From NCBI GenBank assembly GCA_007922195.1, contig ML681991.1, positions 48,590,089 to 48,654,088 on the forward strand: a stretch of DNA of 64,000 bases, read 5' to 3'. Every line of letters begins with the position of its first letter. The stretch's first letter is position 1. The notes below the pieces were generated by a model. That model made no database searches and was not told the DNA's origin. It was given only the letters and a program-made list of their open reading frames with translations. The DNA comes from Podocnemis expansa. Its lineage: Eukaryota; Chordata; Testudines; Podocnemididae. Positions 45,900 through 58,032 of this stretch are shown here, one piece after another. Position numbers and translations under genes: made by a program.

Positions 45900-47030
45900 A
45901 GGAGGGTCCCCTGAGCAAGAAACATGCAAACGGTCTTAGCCAGGAATGTGCCCCCTTCATTAACTCTGGTTTCCGCCAGCCCAGCTGAGGTTTTATTTCA
46001 TGTGTGGCCTTTTCCTGACAACAGCTTTGCTGGCTTCTTTGCCTGATGCTGTTAGAGATCACATACCCTGCACCTGCACTGTGTGCCCATAGCAGCGGGA
46101 AGCAGAGTTGACCTGGTGAGCCAGGTGGCCCTGTTCCTCTGGGAGGAACCCACGTTCTGTGGGGCAAGGGCTGGACACCACAGAGAGGCTCTCAGAGGGT
46201 TGGGGTTTGGTGCATGCCTCTTGCTACAGAATGGTCATGACAGATAAGCCCCATGAGCCAGTGCTGTCCATGCCTGGAGTCAGTGCTAGATGAGTCAGGG
46301 AAAATGAACTGGTGAAGGAAATTATTAGGAGCTTCATCTGTGCCAGCTGAGGCCAACTCCTGGCTTCTGTGACTGCACAGAGGTACCCCTGGGTCCTACT
46401 CAGTTGAGTAACACTCCCGTGGCTGGACAAGCTCCACAAGGGGGCATTTCTTGCATCCTTTGACGCCTTTTCTCCCCACCCCTGCACCCCCATGCCCCTC
46501 CCTGAACACGGGAACCTCTGTTCGGCAGGTCACGGACAAAGAGCTGTGCTCAGGTACAACTTAGTATGCCCTAGTAATAGCTCACACCTGACCAGGGCAC
46601 TGAGTTCAACAAAGCTCAAAAAGCTCTGAAAAATCAGCCTTAGGTAGTTAAGGTGAACACCACAGTAACCTTAACCCAGCCCTCTTTGAGCCACAGCCCA
46701 GAATGAACGTGCTTTGCCTTTGTGCTGTACAGGCAAAAAGCTGCCTGAACATGCACCCAGCTGACTGCTCCCCCAGCAGGATACCTTACATGTAAAATCA
46801 GAGAGTCCCAGAAATATATCACGTAGGACTGTTCCCTGCCTTGAGACAGGGCTAAGCAGCACTTCTTGATTGCTGTGTCAGGACATATTACTGTGTCACC
46901 ACACAGTGGGTGTGTCACAGAGAACTGGGGCAGAGGGACTCAATTTGGCCTCATGAAGGTGGGCTGGTATGTTCTGTAGAGTTGTGTATATTGCTAAGCA
47001 TGTCTGGAGTTGCAAAAGTTTGAGAACCTC
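45900..47030. other. No recognised gene
   Basis: Beyond the shared 3' flank of the RNase unit (to about 45900) I see no gene. Minus-strand frames at 46224-46918 lack any family feature. Confidence 0.4.
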
Positions 47031-47032
47031 TG

Positions 47033-47480
47033 ATCTAGACCTTCACTGATGGCGTTTGTCCAACATGTTCTTAAAAATCTCCTGTAACAAGATTCCAGAA
47101 CTGTCCGGCTAATTTATTGCAGTGTTTAACCACACTGAAAGCTAGGAAGCTTTTCCTAATGGCCATCCTAACCCATTTTTGTTGCAATTTAAGTCTATTG
47201 CCTCTTGCCCTGGTTTCATTGCTTAAGGAGAACAATTTCTCACCTTACAATCTTGAAAGTTAACTGCCTCCCTGTCTTCTTTTCTCCAGACTAACCCAAC
47301 CCATTTTTTTTCAATCTTACAACATAGTTCACATTTTACATCCCTTGTATCAGCTCCATTGCTCTCTTCCAGGCTTTCTCCAATTTGTCCATGTCTTTCC
47401 CTAAATGTGATGCCCAGACCTGAGCACCTATCAGAGTGGTGCAGAAGGAAAGACTGACTGGCCTCATCCTCCTGCTGATA
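47033..47480 (-). mobile_element. CR1 LINE 3' portion, antisense
   Basis: The stretch with attgcagtgtttaaccacac, agctaggaagcttttcctaa and ctattgcctcttgccctgg is the reverse complement of the CR1 3' coding/UTR region. It runs to about 47450. Confidence 0.85.
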
Positions 47481-47994
47481 GACCCCAAACTGATGTTGGC
47501 TTGTTTGTTGCAGCATCACATTGGTCAATGGGCAAGGGGGAGGAACGAGGGCAAGCTGGACCCTATGAGATTTGCAAAGCCTCTGTTGAGCAAGTGCTAT
47601 GGTGCCCACCAGCAGCCCCTGGCATCTCACCATCCCTGCCAGCTCATTGTGTGCTCCCTGCCCCCTTCCACTTCAGGAAACTCTGCACCTGCCCCCATCT
47701 CTTCCCTTCCAGGGTCACCATGTGTCCCCCATTGCATCCCCCAATACAAGGCCACCCATTTCCGTCTCAGGCTAGGTGCTGTCTGCACCTTGCATCTCCC
47801 TTCATCCCACACAAGGGGATGACACCTTCTTGGGGTGTTCAGAGGCAGGCAGCACCATGCCTCACCCTGCCCAGTGATGGAGAAAACTTGGTCAGTGCCA
47901 GCCAGGCCCAGGTCCCCAACTCCACCAGCCCCAGGTGACAGCAACCTTCTGTCCTCAGCCAACACAGGACCCACTGTCCCTCTGCATACCCACA

Positions 47995-48284
47995 GAAGTT
48001 GGCAGGCTTCCCCCACTGTGGGTTCAGCTGATTTGGATCCACCTGGGGTGGGTGTTGATGAAGTCATGGGTGAGGTTGTAGGGGCAGGCAGCAGTGCTGT
48101 ATCATCAGGGTGCCTATGTGATGGTCGTTGGTGGCATTGGTCTTTGGGAAATCAACTTGATCCTTCAGGGACTGCTGATAGCTGTCTAGTGGTATGAGCT
48201 AGGCAAGGCTGGCAGCCAGCTGGATGAGGGGCAATAAGAGCAAAGGCCAGGGTCCCCTCAGGGCTGTGGCATCACTGGATCACC
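47995..48284 (-). pseudogene. RNase A family pseudogene, inverted and decayed
   Basis: On the minus strand a ctgcag acceptor precedes ggtgatccagtgatgcc, matching the exon start of the sister copies. The signal-peptide region (ctggctgccagccttgccta) and the segment gttgatttcccaaagaccaa match well near 48150. The region from about 48120 to 48050 tracks the 29.2-kb pseudogene (tgctgcctgcccc, then atgacttcatcaacacccac). The frame is broken, the Lys signature is lost, and similarity fades below about 48040. It shares decay-specific sequence with the 29.2-kb pseudogene, so both descend from one already degenerating copy. Confidence 0.75.
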
Positions 48285-48897
48285 CTGCAGTGTGGCATGA
48301 GGGAGATGGATGGAGACAGCAGGGAGTGGATCTGCTTCCTCCATAGAATCTCTGAAATCCAAACGCCACCCCCAGCCAGCCCCATCTACCCCCTAAAGCC
48401 CAGCCATGCTCGTTCTCTCTACTGAGATCAGGGCCCTCTTGTGCCAGGCTGCACAGATCTCAACCGGGATTGGGGCCCTACTGTGTGTGCAGAGTCACAG
48501 ACCCAGAAGGAAATGTGGACACATTTCTCACACTAATGGGAACCAGGTCAGGGAACCGTTATGCACTCCCTGGGACAAATGAAGAAACTGGGAAGAGAAC
48601 CGGGAAAGTTGAGGGCCTCCAGCTCCCTCTGGATGCCCAACTCGCATGGGAACAGGACAAGGTTTGGCCTGCAGACTCTAGGTGGGAAAGAGAGAGGATC
48701 CAGGGAGATCTTCATCCAAGGAAGCATCCTTCCATTCACTTGCGAAGACTGAGATATCAGCCCCCTGGGATCAAAGTGGAATCACCTCCTCACTGCAATG
48801 GGGTTAGGGGTTGGATTTTCCTTGAAGTTATCCCAGGGTCAAACTGCAGTGATCCTCCCTGTGCATTTCCCCCTGGCTGGGTCTGTTACTGGCTTAC

Positions 48898-48965
48898 CCC
48901 AGTCCTGGGGCTCCTGCCAAGAGATGGATCCAGTAGCCAGCGGAGTGGAGAGTCCCTGGGTCTTC
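48898..48965 (-). pseudogene. Exon 1 relic of the inverted RNase copy
   Basis: Minus strand: gctactggatccatctcttg and caggagccccaggactg, followed by ggtaagcc with the donor GT at 48897-48896. No TATA box is seen upstream. Confidence 0.65.
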
Positions 48966-49884
48966 TTCCCCTGTGGATGCATCTGCCCCTGGGATACTCT
49001 GCCTGGGGCTTTCCCAAAGGTTGGAAAGTAACCTAGGAGTCCTGGTTGCCATGCCACTCTGCTCCAATCCTCTCAGTCCCCTTCCCCTCTCCAAGCAAGG
49101 GAAAGAACCCAGGAGTCCTACCTTTTAACCTGGTACCCTGCAAGGCCCCCCTACTCTGGCTCTTGCCCCATTTACTCTGCAGTGTCCCCCACTCCTCATA
49201 GGATCAGGGCTTTGACTCCTGCCAGCCAAGGGCAGGTCCAGATCTGGTCCTAACAGGGCTGCCCCCTACTCCTCAGCCAAGACCAGTCCCAGCCCACCCC
49301 AGGCACAGAGCAAGACCCTGGGGCCTGTCACATGCTGCTAAGCGCTTGCCAGGTTTCAGTTGGTGGTTGGTATGTCGCAGGCATCACACACAATCCCCTC
49401 TGGCCCCTTGTGGTCTGAGGCAGGCTGCTCTCCCCTGGGTTGTGGGAAACCCTGAACACAGAGGAAGTGTCACAAGCCAGGCTGAGGCAATGGAATAACA
49501 GACGGTGACTCCACCGGCCAAAGGGATCTGACAATACCTGCAGGATTTCCGCTGTTAACTGCCACACTCTGCTCCCCCAGGGAGCGTCATTGTGGTGCTG
49601 TGGGATGCGAGGAAGAAGGGGATGGTGCCAGATTAACACATACACCCCATCTTCACACAAAGACATTCAGATCACACACCCATCCACATACACCCCTCAG
49701 ACTCACCACTACACACATTTAGCCACAACCAGCCTCACATGTGGCAGAGTTAAGGCCACATGGGCAGTACTTGAACTTGGCATTTCCTGGCTTTCAGAGG
49801 GCTGAGTTTTGCTGACCCAGTGTGGCGGACGGGTCCCCCACTGTTGCTGGGAAACCCTCTCTCTGTGTCAACTAAGGTTTCTCA

Positions 49885-50115
49885 GAGAATTGCTGATCCA
49901 GGTTGGGAAGGGACTTTAGGAGATCATCTAGAGACCAACCCCTTGCTCAAACCAGAGCCAGCCCAAACCTAACCAGGTCTTTGTCAAGCAAAGCTTTAAA
50001 AATCTCTAAGATAGCTCTGTCTATCTACTAGACCTTACTGTCTTCCCAGATGGAAGAAATCCTGCATCTTTGCTGGGGTTTAGACTAGACCCTCACGGTC
50101 CCTTCTCATCCTATG
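49885..50115. mobile_element. Two CR1 3'-end fragments in opposite orientation
   Basis: From 49895 the plus strand reads ccaggttgggaagggacttt, the antisense CR1 end. From about 50080 it reads ttagactagaccctcacggt, a sense CR1 end. Confidence 0.65.
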
Positions 50116-51040
50116 GCTCTGTGGCTCTGATCTGGGGTCTTGTCTCCTGCCATCCTGGTAGCCTCTCATACCTGAATGCAGCCTGTAGGATGTGGTCAGC
50201 CCAGGCTGGCTGGGACATGGGGCTGATCCAGAGGCAGGGAAGGAGAAGCCCAACTCTGGGAGAGAGGTGGGGCTTAGAGTAAGGGAGGCCATGTGTCAGG
50301 ATTCCTGGGTCCTCTCCCCATCTGTAGAAGGCAGGAAGGCCTCGGGGGGAGAGTGTCAGAGCAGGGGGCTGGGAAACAGGATAAATGGCACACATGCAAG
50401 TGGCAGAACCAGCTTGGAATCATGGTTGAGGCTCTCCATTAAGATTTGGGGGATGTGGATTTCATCCCCTCTTAGGATGCAATTTTGAAATATCTTGCAG
50501 CAATTTGGAGGCTAAATCCCACTATATTCCTGTGGGACTTGGTCATCTTACTGGGAGTTCAAAAGCCAGCCTTTGCCACCCTGTGCCTCACTTTCCCCAT
50601 GTGCAATGGAAGGTAATAACGCTTTCTCTGTCTGTTAGGCCTGTGTAGAATTTAACGGCTAGATTCACCCAGGGATTTTGCCATTTGGATGCTGATGGTC
50701 ACATATCCTGAATTTCAAGTGCTTAGAAAATGACTGGACTACTTCTTGACTGAATTTGTCCCCCAGGCTTTCAGTGCAATCAGTGGATTGAGTAAGGACT
50801 TCAGAGCAAGATTCCCAACAGCCAACTCTAGGGGGGAACCTGCCAAAGGCACCTAATGGGAAATGCCGAGGAGAGAGTATGAGACAAATTACCCCACCAT
50901 CTGCATGCCACCTAGGGTGCCTGGCAGTGCCAGGACCAAAAGGGGGTCCAGAGAGTAGGGTGAAAGTCCTGGGGAATGGGGGGTTGCTGTAATGATGGGA
51001 GAGTAAGAGAAGTCCTGCGATCCTACAAATCAAGCAATAT
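50115..51040. other. No recognised gene; SINE-like fragment near 50.3 kb
   Basis: A tRNA-derived SINE-like phrase, tcaggattcctgggtcc, lies at 50298-50314. The rest is unclassified. Confidence 0.4.
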
Positions 51041-51330
51041 GTGTTATGTCTGCTGACAGGGACAGGCGCTGCCGCACCACAGCGGGCAGCCGGGCCCCGG
51101 ATGCCCAGCCAGGGACGGTGCCACCGCAGCCACAGGTGGCCGGGCCCTGGATTCCCAGCTGCGGCCAGTGCCGCCATGGCCGCAAGCGGACGGGCCCTGG
51201 ATCCCCACCTGGGGACGGGGCTGCTGTGGCTGCCGGCAGCTGGGCCCCGGATCTCCAGCCCAATTGGGCTGGAGATCTGGGGCACTAGCTCTGGGGCTCG
51301 GGGCACATGCCCTGGCATGCCCAGCGCCAG
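51040..51330. repeat. GC-rich minisatellite (GGGCCCTGGATCCC-type units of about 65 bases)
   Basis: Imperfect copies of ggccgggccctggattccca with a ggtgccgccgcagcc-type partner recur four times. Long frames in several phases (up to 223 residues on the minus strand) cross it but reflect composition only. Confidence 0.65.
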
Positions 51331-51889
51331 CAACACCTCTGGCTGACACCACAGTCAGCTGTGTGAAAGCCAACATCACATAAGCGGGTGTGATGCTCAC
51401 AGACTCAATCTTTTGTGCAGTGTCCTATATAAAGACTGAGCTGTTTTATGGATTACTCTGTACTTCTCCCCACCACTCTCTTCTCCTCCATGTCTTTGCA
51501 ATGACCTGCAGCTGCTAACCCTTTGCAAAGCTGACATCAGCCGTCACACCGACAAGCACAGACAAATCTAGATCAGCGCAATGTCCTGGAATGGATAGGG
51601 AGTGTTTTCACATTCCGACTGGTATGCAGTGGGGCTAGTTTATCGAAGACATGGTGCAAAACAAACACAAACTTGTGGGTGGTAGACTGAGTGCCCTCAG
51701 GGTTGGGAACAGGTCTGCTCTCAATGCACGTAGTCTCAGAGGCTAAGCTTTGGCCTGCTCTGTAAAGTGAACATCTAGCCAAGAGAGTAATTGAAGGGTT
51801 AGAAAAACTTTTCTTCCAGTGATAACCTTAAGTAGCTTAACAAGCAGAAACTCATGGGGGTGACACAGCCCCAGTCTGCACATTCACAA

Positions 51890-52180
51890 TAATTAATAAC
51901 AGGAACTTGAATCTAGCAAAGAAAGGTCCAATACGATCCAGTGATGGGAAGTTGAAGCTAGATAAATTCTGCCTGGAAACCAGGGGGAAAATTTTAACAG
52001 AGAAAGTAATTAACCATTGAAACAATCTACAAAAGTTGTGGTGGATTCTCCATTCCTGGCGATTTTTAAATCAAGGTTAGTTGTTGCTCTGGCCAATCTG
52101 CTCTAGCCAGTATTTTGAGGAAGTTCTCTAGCCTGTGTTATATTGAAGTCCAGTCAGCAGCCACCATGGTCCATCGTGGC
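51890..52180 (+). mobile_element. CR1 LINE 3' fragment, sense
   Basis: It follows the CR1 3' region closely: gaagttgaagctagataaat, taattaaccattgaaacaat, gtggtggattctccattcc and ctagcctgtgttat in order. Confidence 0.85.
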
Positions 52181-52386
52181 TATTTATCAGAGAACCACAG
52201 AACTGATGATACAACCTGTCCAGCTTTCTACCAGGCCAACTCCTGCCGTGTTCTGCTTGTCCTGTGGGGTCAGCCACACAGCGTCATTGCCTTTGAAACT
52301 GAAAGCAGCTTAACCCACAATTAGCACAAGACAAAGGATTTGATAACAGTTCCAGCTCTGATTCGTAATGTGGTCAGATCCCTACA

Positions 52387-53526
52387 TGTATAAAGCAGGT
52401 CTAGAGTCTGTGCCCAACAGCCAAAAAGGGGGGCAACTAATCTGCATGGGTCTTCTATTTGCATGAGCACATAGAGCACAATTAGGTATTAGCACAGTCT
52501 CACTCGTGGGTGCAGAGCATGACGGTTAAAAGTATTTGGGTGGATTTGATCACAAATCTGTCAATATCTGTAATTTTAATGAAGAGAAACATGAAATAGT
52601 CTTTTTCTAATATGCTACTCTTTGATTGTACAAACTCTGGTCTATTTGGTGGGAAAAGTCACCATTAGCAGTAAGGAACATGAAAGAGGGACCAACCCTG
52701 TTTTTTCAGCCTGGCAAAAGTAGAAAGGGGGTGGGGGTTGCTAGTAGTTTTATCAAGAACTATGCCTGAGGCACTGCCTCACCCCTGCTGTACTATCAAA
52801 TCCTAGACTAAGGGCTTGGCTACTTGTGGAGCCTTTTTTCTGTTATTTTTATCAAAGGGACTCTTTGCAGTGTTCTGAATTTAAGAGCTGAAATCATTGA
52901 AGAGTGACCAGTGTGTGGAGCCAGTGGATGGTGCGAGTAGACAGTGTTAGGGACCAGTGGATGGTGTCAGCGGATGGAGTGAGCAGCCAGAAGAGGGCTG
53001 GAGGGTGTGGGTGACCAGCAGGCAGAGCTGGCAGACAGTGGGCAGAGCCAGATAATTGTGTGAGTGGACAGTGTGAGTGAGCAGTGGGCAGAGCCAGCGG
53101 ACCAGGGGTGCAGCTGGTGGGTGGTGTGAGCAGCCAGTGGAGAGCTGGAGACTGTGAGTGACCAGCAGATGATACCACTGGACAACTGGCATTAGGGACA
53201 TTCACTACATACACGGGGGTGTACAGTGTGCTGTATTGCATTTTGTGAGAATTCTGTTCTGCCCTTGTTTTCCAGATCAGTGCTGGTTTTGCTATTGTGT
53301 TTTTACGTTCTTCTATACAACTATTAAAAGTTCTGTTTACCACACTCAGACTCGTGCTTCCTCACAAGAAAGCCCTATCCCTTTGCGGTAATCAGGGAAT
53401 ACTGCATAATTTCCCAGAAGACTGGGTGGCGTCTCAAGCTGGCTGGTGCCATAACATTATTTGGAAACGCCTTGATATAGCACCTGGGCTTTGTTCTGCC
53501 ATATCAACCCTGACAGAAGGGCTACA
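52387..53526 (+). mobile_element. LTR of the endogenous retrovirus-like family (copy 3)
   Basis: It starts TGTATAAAGCAGG and ends GGGCTACA, matching copy 2 read in reverse (shared aatctgcatgggtc, aatctgtcaatatctgtaat and cactcagactcgtgcttcc). A poly(A)-like attaaaag lies near 53323. Tandem repeats of a gtgagtgagcagtgggcaga-type unit fill 52900-53190, in the same place as in copy 2. No internal genes adjoin it. A clear target duplication is not seen. Confidence 0.65.
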
Positions 53527-53529
53527 CAT

Positions 53530-55040
53530 GTTATCTCCATCCCCATATGCAAAGAGTCATTCCATATCCATCCCAGAACTGCTGGTGGGTCAGAGATTTT
53601 GTTGCTGATTTGTAGGACAGGGCTAGCTGGACTCTCCAATATAAATGTGTCTGTGGGTTATAGGTTCCACTCACTGCTGGTTGCCTCCATTTTGTTAACC
53701 TTATAGCCGTGTGGCAGAATTCCCACTTCCTTCATTTGACTGGTCTAATGCCAGATATACCCACTTGGAAGCTTTGCGCTTGGTCACAAATCAACAACCC
53801 CAAATGGAACAGAAAGTTGCTATGTGTGGAGCCGTCTGCAATTGCGCGTTCTTACTGCAGGTCTGGAGGCTGTGCCACACTCAGACTCATGCTTCCTCAT
53901 GAGAGCTGTGGCCAGTGGAGTTGCTCCTTGTCAACTTCTACAGCCAAACCTATGCTAAAAAGTAAGGTCAAACCGACTGCATTGCTCCGAGATGTGAAAA
54001 ATCTGCACCCCTAAGCACTGTGGTTAAACTGACCTAAACCCTGGGGTAGGCAGCGCTAAGGTGACAGCAGAATTCTTTCATCACCCTCTTGGGAAAGTAG
54101 ATAGAGTGATAGAGTAACAGGAGAATTGTATAGCTGCAGTTGTGTCCACGGAATGCCATGAGGCTAGAAAGGATACTGCCCGCACTGAGGTCTATCGTGA
54201 TAGTTCAGTGAAGGCTCAGGCTGAGACTGCAGCTCGTGAGGGAACTGTGCAGGACTGGAAGATGATTCCTCCCTTGCACTCACGTTTTCTTTCTGAAGGA
54301 TTGGCTAAGTGTGAGGATTGCCACTTTGTCATTTGCTAGTATCGACAGAAATCTTCGAGCTAAATAGGTTGCAAATGGAGGTGAACTGTGGGGATGACAG
54401 AATAAATATTAAAGGGATGGATTTGGGCCAAGTTATGAGGGCAGAGTTAAGGTTGTGTGAGCAAAATTAGCGTTTCACTGCATGATTTTCAGAAGACTTG
54501 TTTTCCCCAGTGAAATGTTCCATGTGGGGGCAACATGCCACCAAGGAACCATAAATCCAAGTTAAGTGGTTTCTTTCCCCACTGTGCTGTTTGCAGCTTT
54601 TCTCTGACACTGAGAGATTTTGTATCCTGAGGGGATGAACCAAGACAAGGTACACTGTGTTGCAGGCAGGGCAAGAAGTGTTGTCATGTCCTAACAGGTA
54701 AGGAATGTGATAAAAAATCAAAGTGAAAAAGGCACGAAACAACTACAGGCTCGCTGGGGAGGCGTGCACTTCCCTCTAGCTAATGGATAGAGCTGCAATA
54801 AATACAAGTCCCTTGCCATGAAAAATCAGAGAAGCACATTTCCTTCATCTGGTGTGCCCACCGCAAGATCCATTCCTTTCCAAGAGCAGGGGTATGTCTG
54901 TCTATCTCCAGACCATCCTGGGTTGCCATGCTTTCACTTCATCTGGGGATCTATGCTGGGGTTTTGCACCTTTTTAATATTAAGCCACCAGTGTAGTTAA
55001 GTCACTGACTGTGTTTCATTCAGCCGTCCTGAGAGATACC
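53530..55040. other. No recognised gene
   Basis: Frames are short and show no family features. A second phrase like the LTR segment cactcagactcgtgcttcc recurs at 53878-53896 (cactcagactcatgcttcc), pointing to a further partial LTR copy. Confidence 0.4.
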
Positions 55041-57010
55041 AGGAAGAAAGGGGATTGGGGGTGCTGTGGAGAAGAGATTCTGTGGGGACAGTAGGAAAAA
55101 GTAGTGTCCGGCAGGGGATAGAAGTAGCCCAGGCAAATGGGAGACCCAGAGGTGATGGGTGGAAGGGGGGTCAGAGGAGAAGAGGAATCCTAAAGGAAAT
55201 TGGAGAAGTGGGATCCCAGCAGAGAGAATGTCCTGAGGAGATGTGGAAAGGGGGAGGTCCCTGGAAAGTGGGGTCCTGAAAGGGAATAGGGGAAAGGGGT
55301 CCCTATGAAGTGGGGTCCTGAAAGGCTTTGAGGTAGTGGGGTGCCAGCAGAGTGAGTCATCCCAGAAGTTAAAGTGGGCCAGAACAGCCCAAAATGCTGT
55401 TCCAGGGCCCACTATTTTGGGGGGGCTCAGCACTCTGGGCCCCCTAAAAATAGAAAGTGGTGCCGGAACGCTGTGTTCCAGGGCACACCTTTGAAAAATA
55501 GCAGCCCTAGAAGGCAGTGTTTTTATTCCATTTGCTATTTTTAGAGGCCTGAATGCTGGGCCCCTAATAATAGCAGGCCCAGGAATGGCATTCTGTCACA
55601 TTCTGGCAGGCAGGGGAGGGGGCAGAGCAGCTCCCCAGTGCATGCGCAGGCTGCAGTCTCATGGCCCAGAGCCATATTGGTGAGTATGGGTTATGGCCTG
55701 GCTTTTGCTGGGTGGGGGAGTACTGGGGATTTGCTGGATTTTGAGGGTGTGTATTGGTGGGTTCCTGGATTTTGGGAGTGACTATAGTGGGAGCCGGTGG
55801 GGGTGGGGGCAGGAGCTGGGGTGCGGGAAGGGTGGCCCACCTGTGGAGGAAGGGGGGCCCAGCCACATGAGAAGGGGGGACACCAAATTAGGATGCTTCT
55901 GTGGCCCCCCAAATTCTACTTTAACCCCTGAGTGATCCTTAGGTAACAGAAGGAAGGGGAATCATTTGGAATCAGGGCTCCTGAGGGAATAGAGAAAGGT
56001 AGGAAGGAGAAGTGTCCTGAGGAGTCTAGGGGAAAGGCAATTCCACAAGAGGTTGTGGATCCTCAGGTGACTAGTGAAAGGTGGAGTCCTGGGGAGGCAT
56101 CCTGAGGGGACCAGGGGGGATTGGATCTCAGGAGAATCCCGGGGAGTTGTGGGGGAGGAGGAATCCTGAGGCGACTGTCAGAAACGAGAATCCTGGAAAT
56201 AACTAGACATATCCCAAACTAGGGAAGGACTCTGAGGTGTCAGGGATCTTCCCAGGAAGGCAGCTCCTGAGCAGCTTAGGTGGAATGGAGGCCCCAGCAG
56301 AGGGGACGTGTTGAGGTGATGGGGAAAGGGGATTCCAAGGAGAACAAGGAATTTAGGTTCCTAGGGAAGGAGGAATCCTAACGAGACTGTGGGAAAGTGG
56401 GATCCCTGGGAGAGGATTGGGGTGTTCCAAGGAAAAAGGACACTAAGGTGATGTGGGAAAGGGGATCCCAGCAGCAGGGGGACCCTGTGGGGATGGGAAA
56501 TGGTGGGTTCCTGGGAAAAGGATTCTGAAAGGATTAGGAGGGAAGAGGGGGGGTCCCAGCAGAGAGAGGTCCTGAGGAAAAGGGAGAAAAGAAGTTAATG
56601 AGAAGTAGGGCTCTTAACGGGATGTAGGAAATGGAACTCCCAGCAGGAGAAGGGATTGAGGTTCCCAGAGGACGAGGGCTCATGAGGAAATTGCAGGAAA
56701 GAGGGTTCCCCAGGAGGAAATTGGGTGTGTCCCAAGAGGAGGGGACAGTGAAATGTTGGAGGATCCCACCAGATGGGGATCCTGAGCGGATCGGGAAGGG
56801 AAGGAGTCTTTGGGCAGTTGAGTCCTGAGGAGAGGGGGAAGAGGGTACCCAAGGAATTAGGGATCCTGATGAGACTGAGGAAAGGGAATTTCTTGGAAAG
56901 GTAGACCCCAGAGAGAAGGAGGATCCCATAAGAAAGGGAATCTTGATGAGACTGGGAAAGAAGGGGGGATCCCTGGGAAAAGGAGTTCTGCATGGATGGA
57001 AGAAATAGGG
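55040..57010 (+). repeat. Purine-rich degenerate tandem repeat (about 2 kb)
   Basis: The plus strand is dominated by G and A, with a loosely repeated phrase such as ggaaaggggatcccagcag or cctgaggagatggggaaag at roughly 40-base spacing. The stretch at 55330-55950 is less regular and may be an insertion. No coding capacity is credible; the long minus-strand frames arise from the lack of purine-poor stops. Confidence 0.75.
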
Positions 57011-57217
57011 GGAGGCCTTTGGAAGCCTCTGCAAGCCACAGGGTCAGCCTGGAGAGGCAAAGATGGAGCCATAGTTCATCCTGCCCATCCCCAACATCAT
57101 GAGCTGGGAACATTTTCTAGCCTGGCCTCTGAGTGCTGGTGGTCCCCAGGTGACTCAGGCTGACTGTCCACGACTGCAGATCATGCCACACTCCAACGAG
57201 TGACAGTGGAGTCAAAG

Positions 57218-58032
57218 GCTGTGTTCACACAGCCCTCTTATTTCGAAACAACAGGGGTTGTTTCGAAATAAGATTTAGGCTGTTCACACGACGCACGGTT
57301 GTTTCGAAACAACGGAAGCCATTGTTTCAAAACAACCACGTTGTTTCAAAACAAGTTAAACCTAGTTAAACAAAACAAGTTAAACCAAGGCCTTGCACCT
57401 CTCGATCTGCTGCTCACAAATAGAGAAGAATTTANNNNNNNNNNNNNNNNNNNNNNNNNNNNNNNNNNNNNNNNNNNNNNNNNNNNNNNNNNNNNNNNNN
57501 NNNNNNNNNNNNNNNNNNNNNNNNNNNNNNNNNNNNNNNNNNNNNNNNNNNNNNNNNNNNNNNNNNNNNNNNNNNNNNNNNNNNNNNNNNNNNNNNNNNN
57601 NNNNNNNNNNNNNNNNNNNNNNNNNNNNNNNNNNNNNNNNNNNNNNNNNNNNNNNNNNNNNNNNNNNNNNNNNNNNNNNNNNNNNNNNNNNNNNNNNNNN
57701 NNNNNNNNNNNNNNNNNNNNNNNNNNNNNNNNNNNNNNNNNNNNNNNNNNNNNNNNNNNNNNNNNNNNNNNNNNNNNNNNNNNNNNNNNNNNNNNNNNNN
57801 NNNNNNNNNNNNNNNNNNNNNNNNNNNNNNNNNNCCGGTGCCTGCAGCCCCCTGCCGAAGTGAAATAGCAAGTTCACAGTTTGAACCTGCTATTTTGTTT
57901 CCCGCCTTTTCCCTTATTTCGAATTAACATTTTGTTAATTCGAAATAAGGTGTTTCGAAATAAGTGTTATTTCGATATACGGTTGTTGCGAAACAACCAT
58001 ATCGAAATAACTGGCTGTGTGAGAACACAGCC
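57218..58032. mobile_element. Palindrome-rich TIR element containing a 400-base gap
   Basis: The ends ggctgtgttcacacagcc (57218) and ggctgtgtgagaacacagcc (ending 58032) are inverted repeats, each also palindromic in itself. The interior has many tttcgaaa palindromes, as in the elements at 5.9 and 14.7-15.9 kb, though the end sequence differs from theirs. A run of 400 N covers 57435-57834, so the true content is unknown. Confidence 0.65.
57435..57834. other. Assembly gap (400 N)
   Basis: Exactly 400 N; the round number suggests an estimated or padded scaffold gap. Frames drawn across it are meaningless. Confidence 0.98.

Larger units (their letters stand above)
47600..49820 (-). repeat. Inverted RNase duplication unit
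   Basis: All landmarks of the tandem units occur here in reverse order on the minus strand: upstream block near 49450-49350 (reverse of the accaccaactg region), SINE-like fragment near 49100-49030, exon 1, intron, coding exon, 3' flank. So one whole unit was inverted during or after duplication. Confidence 0.7.

Noticed and set aside
50665..51336. 223-residue minus-strand frame and overlapping plus frames
   Set aside because: They coincide with a GC-rich minisatellite with few stop codons in any phase.
57299..57877. Frames of 156-189 residues on both strands
   Set aside because: They consist almost entirely of N from the assembly gap.
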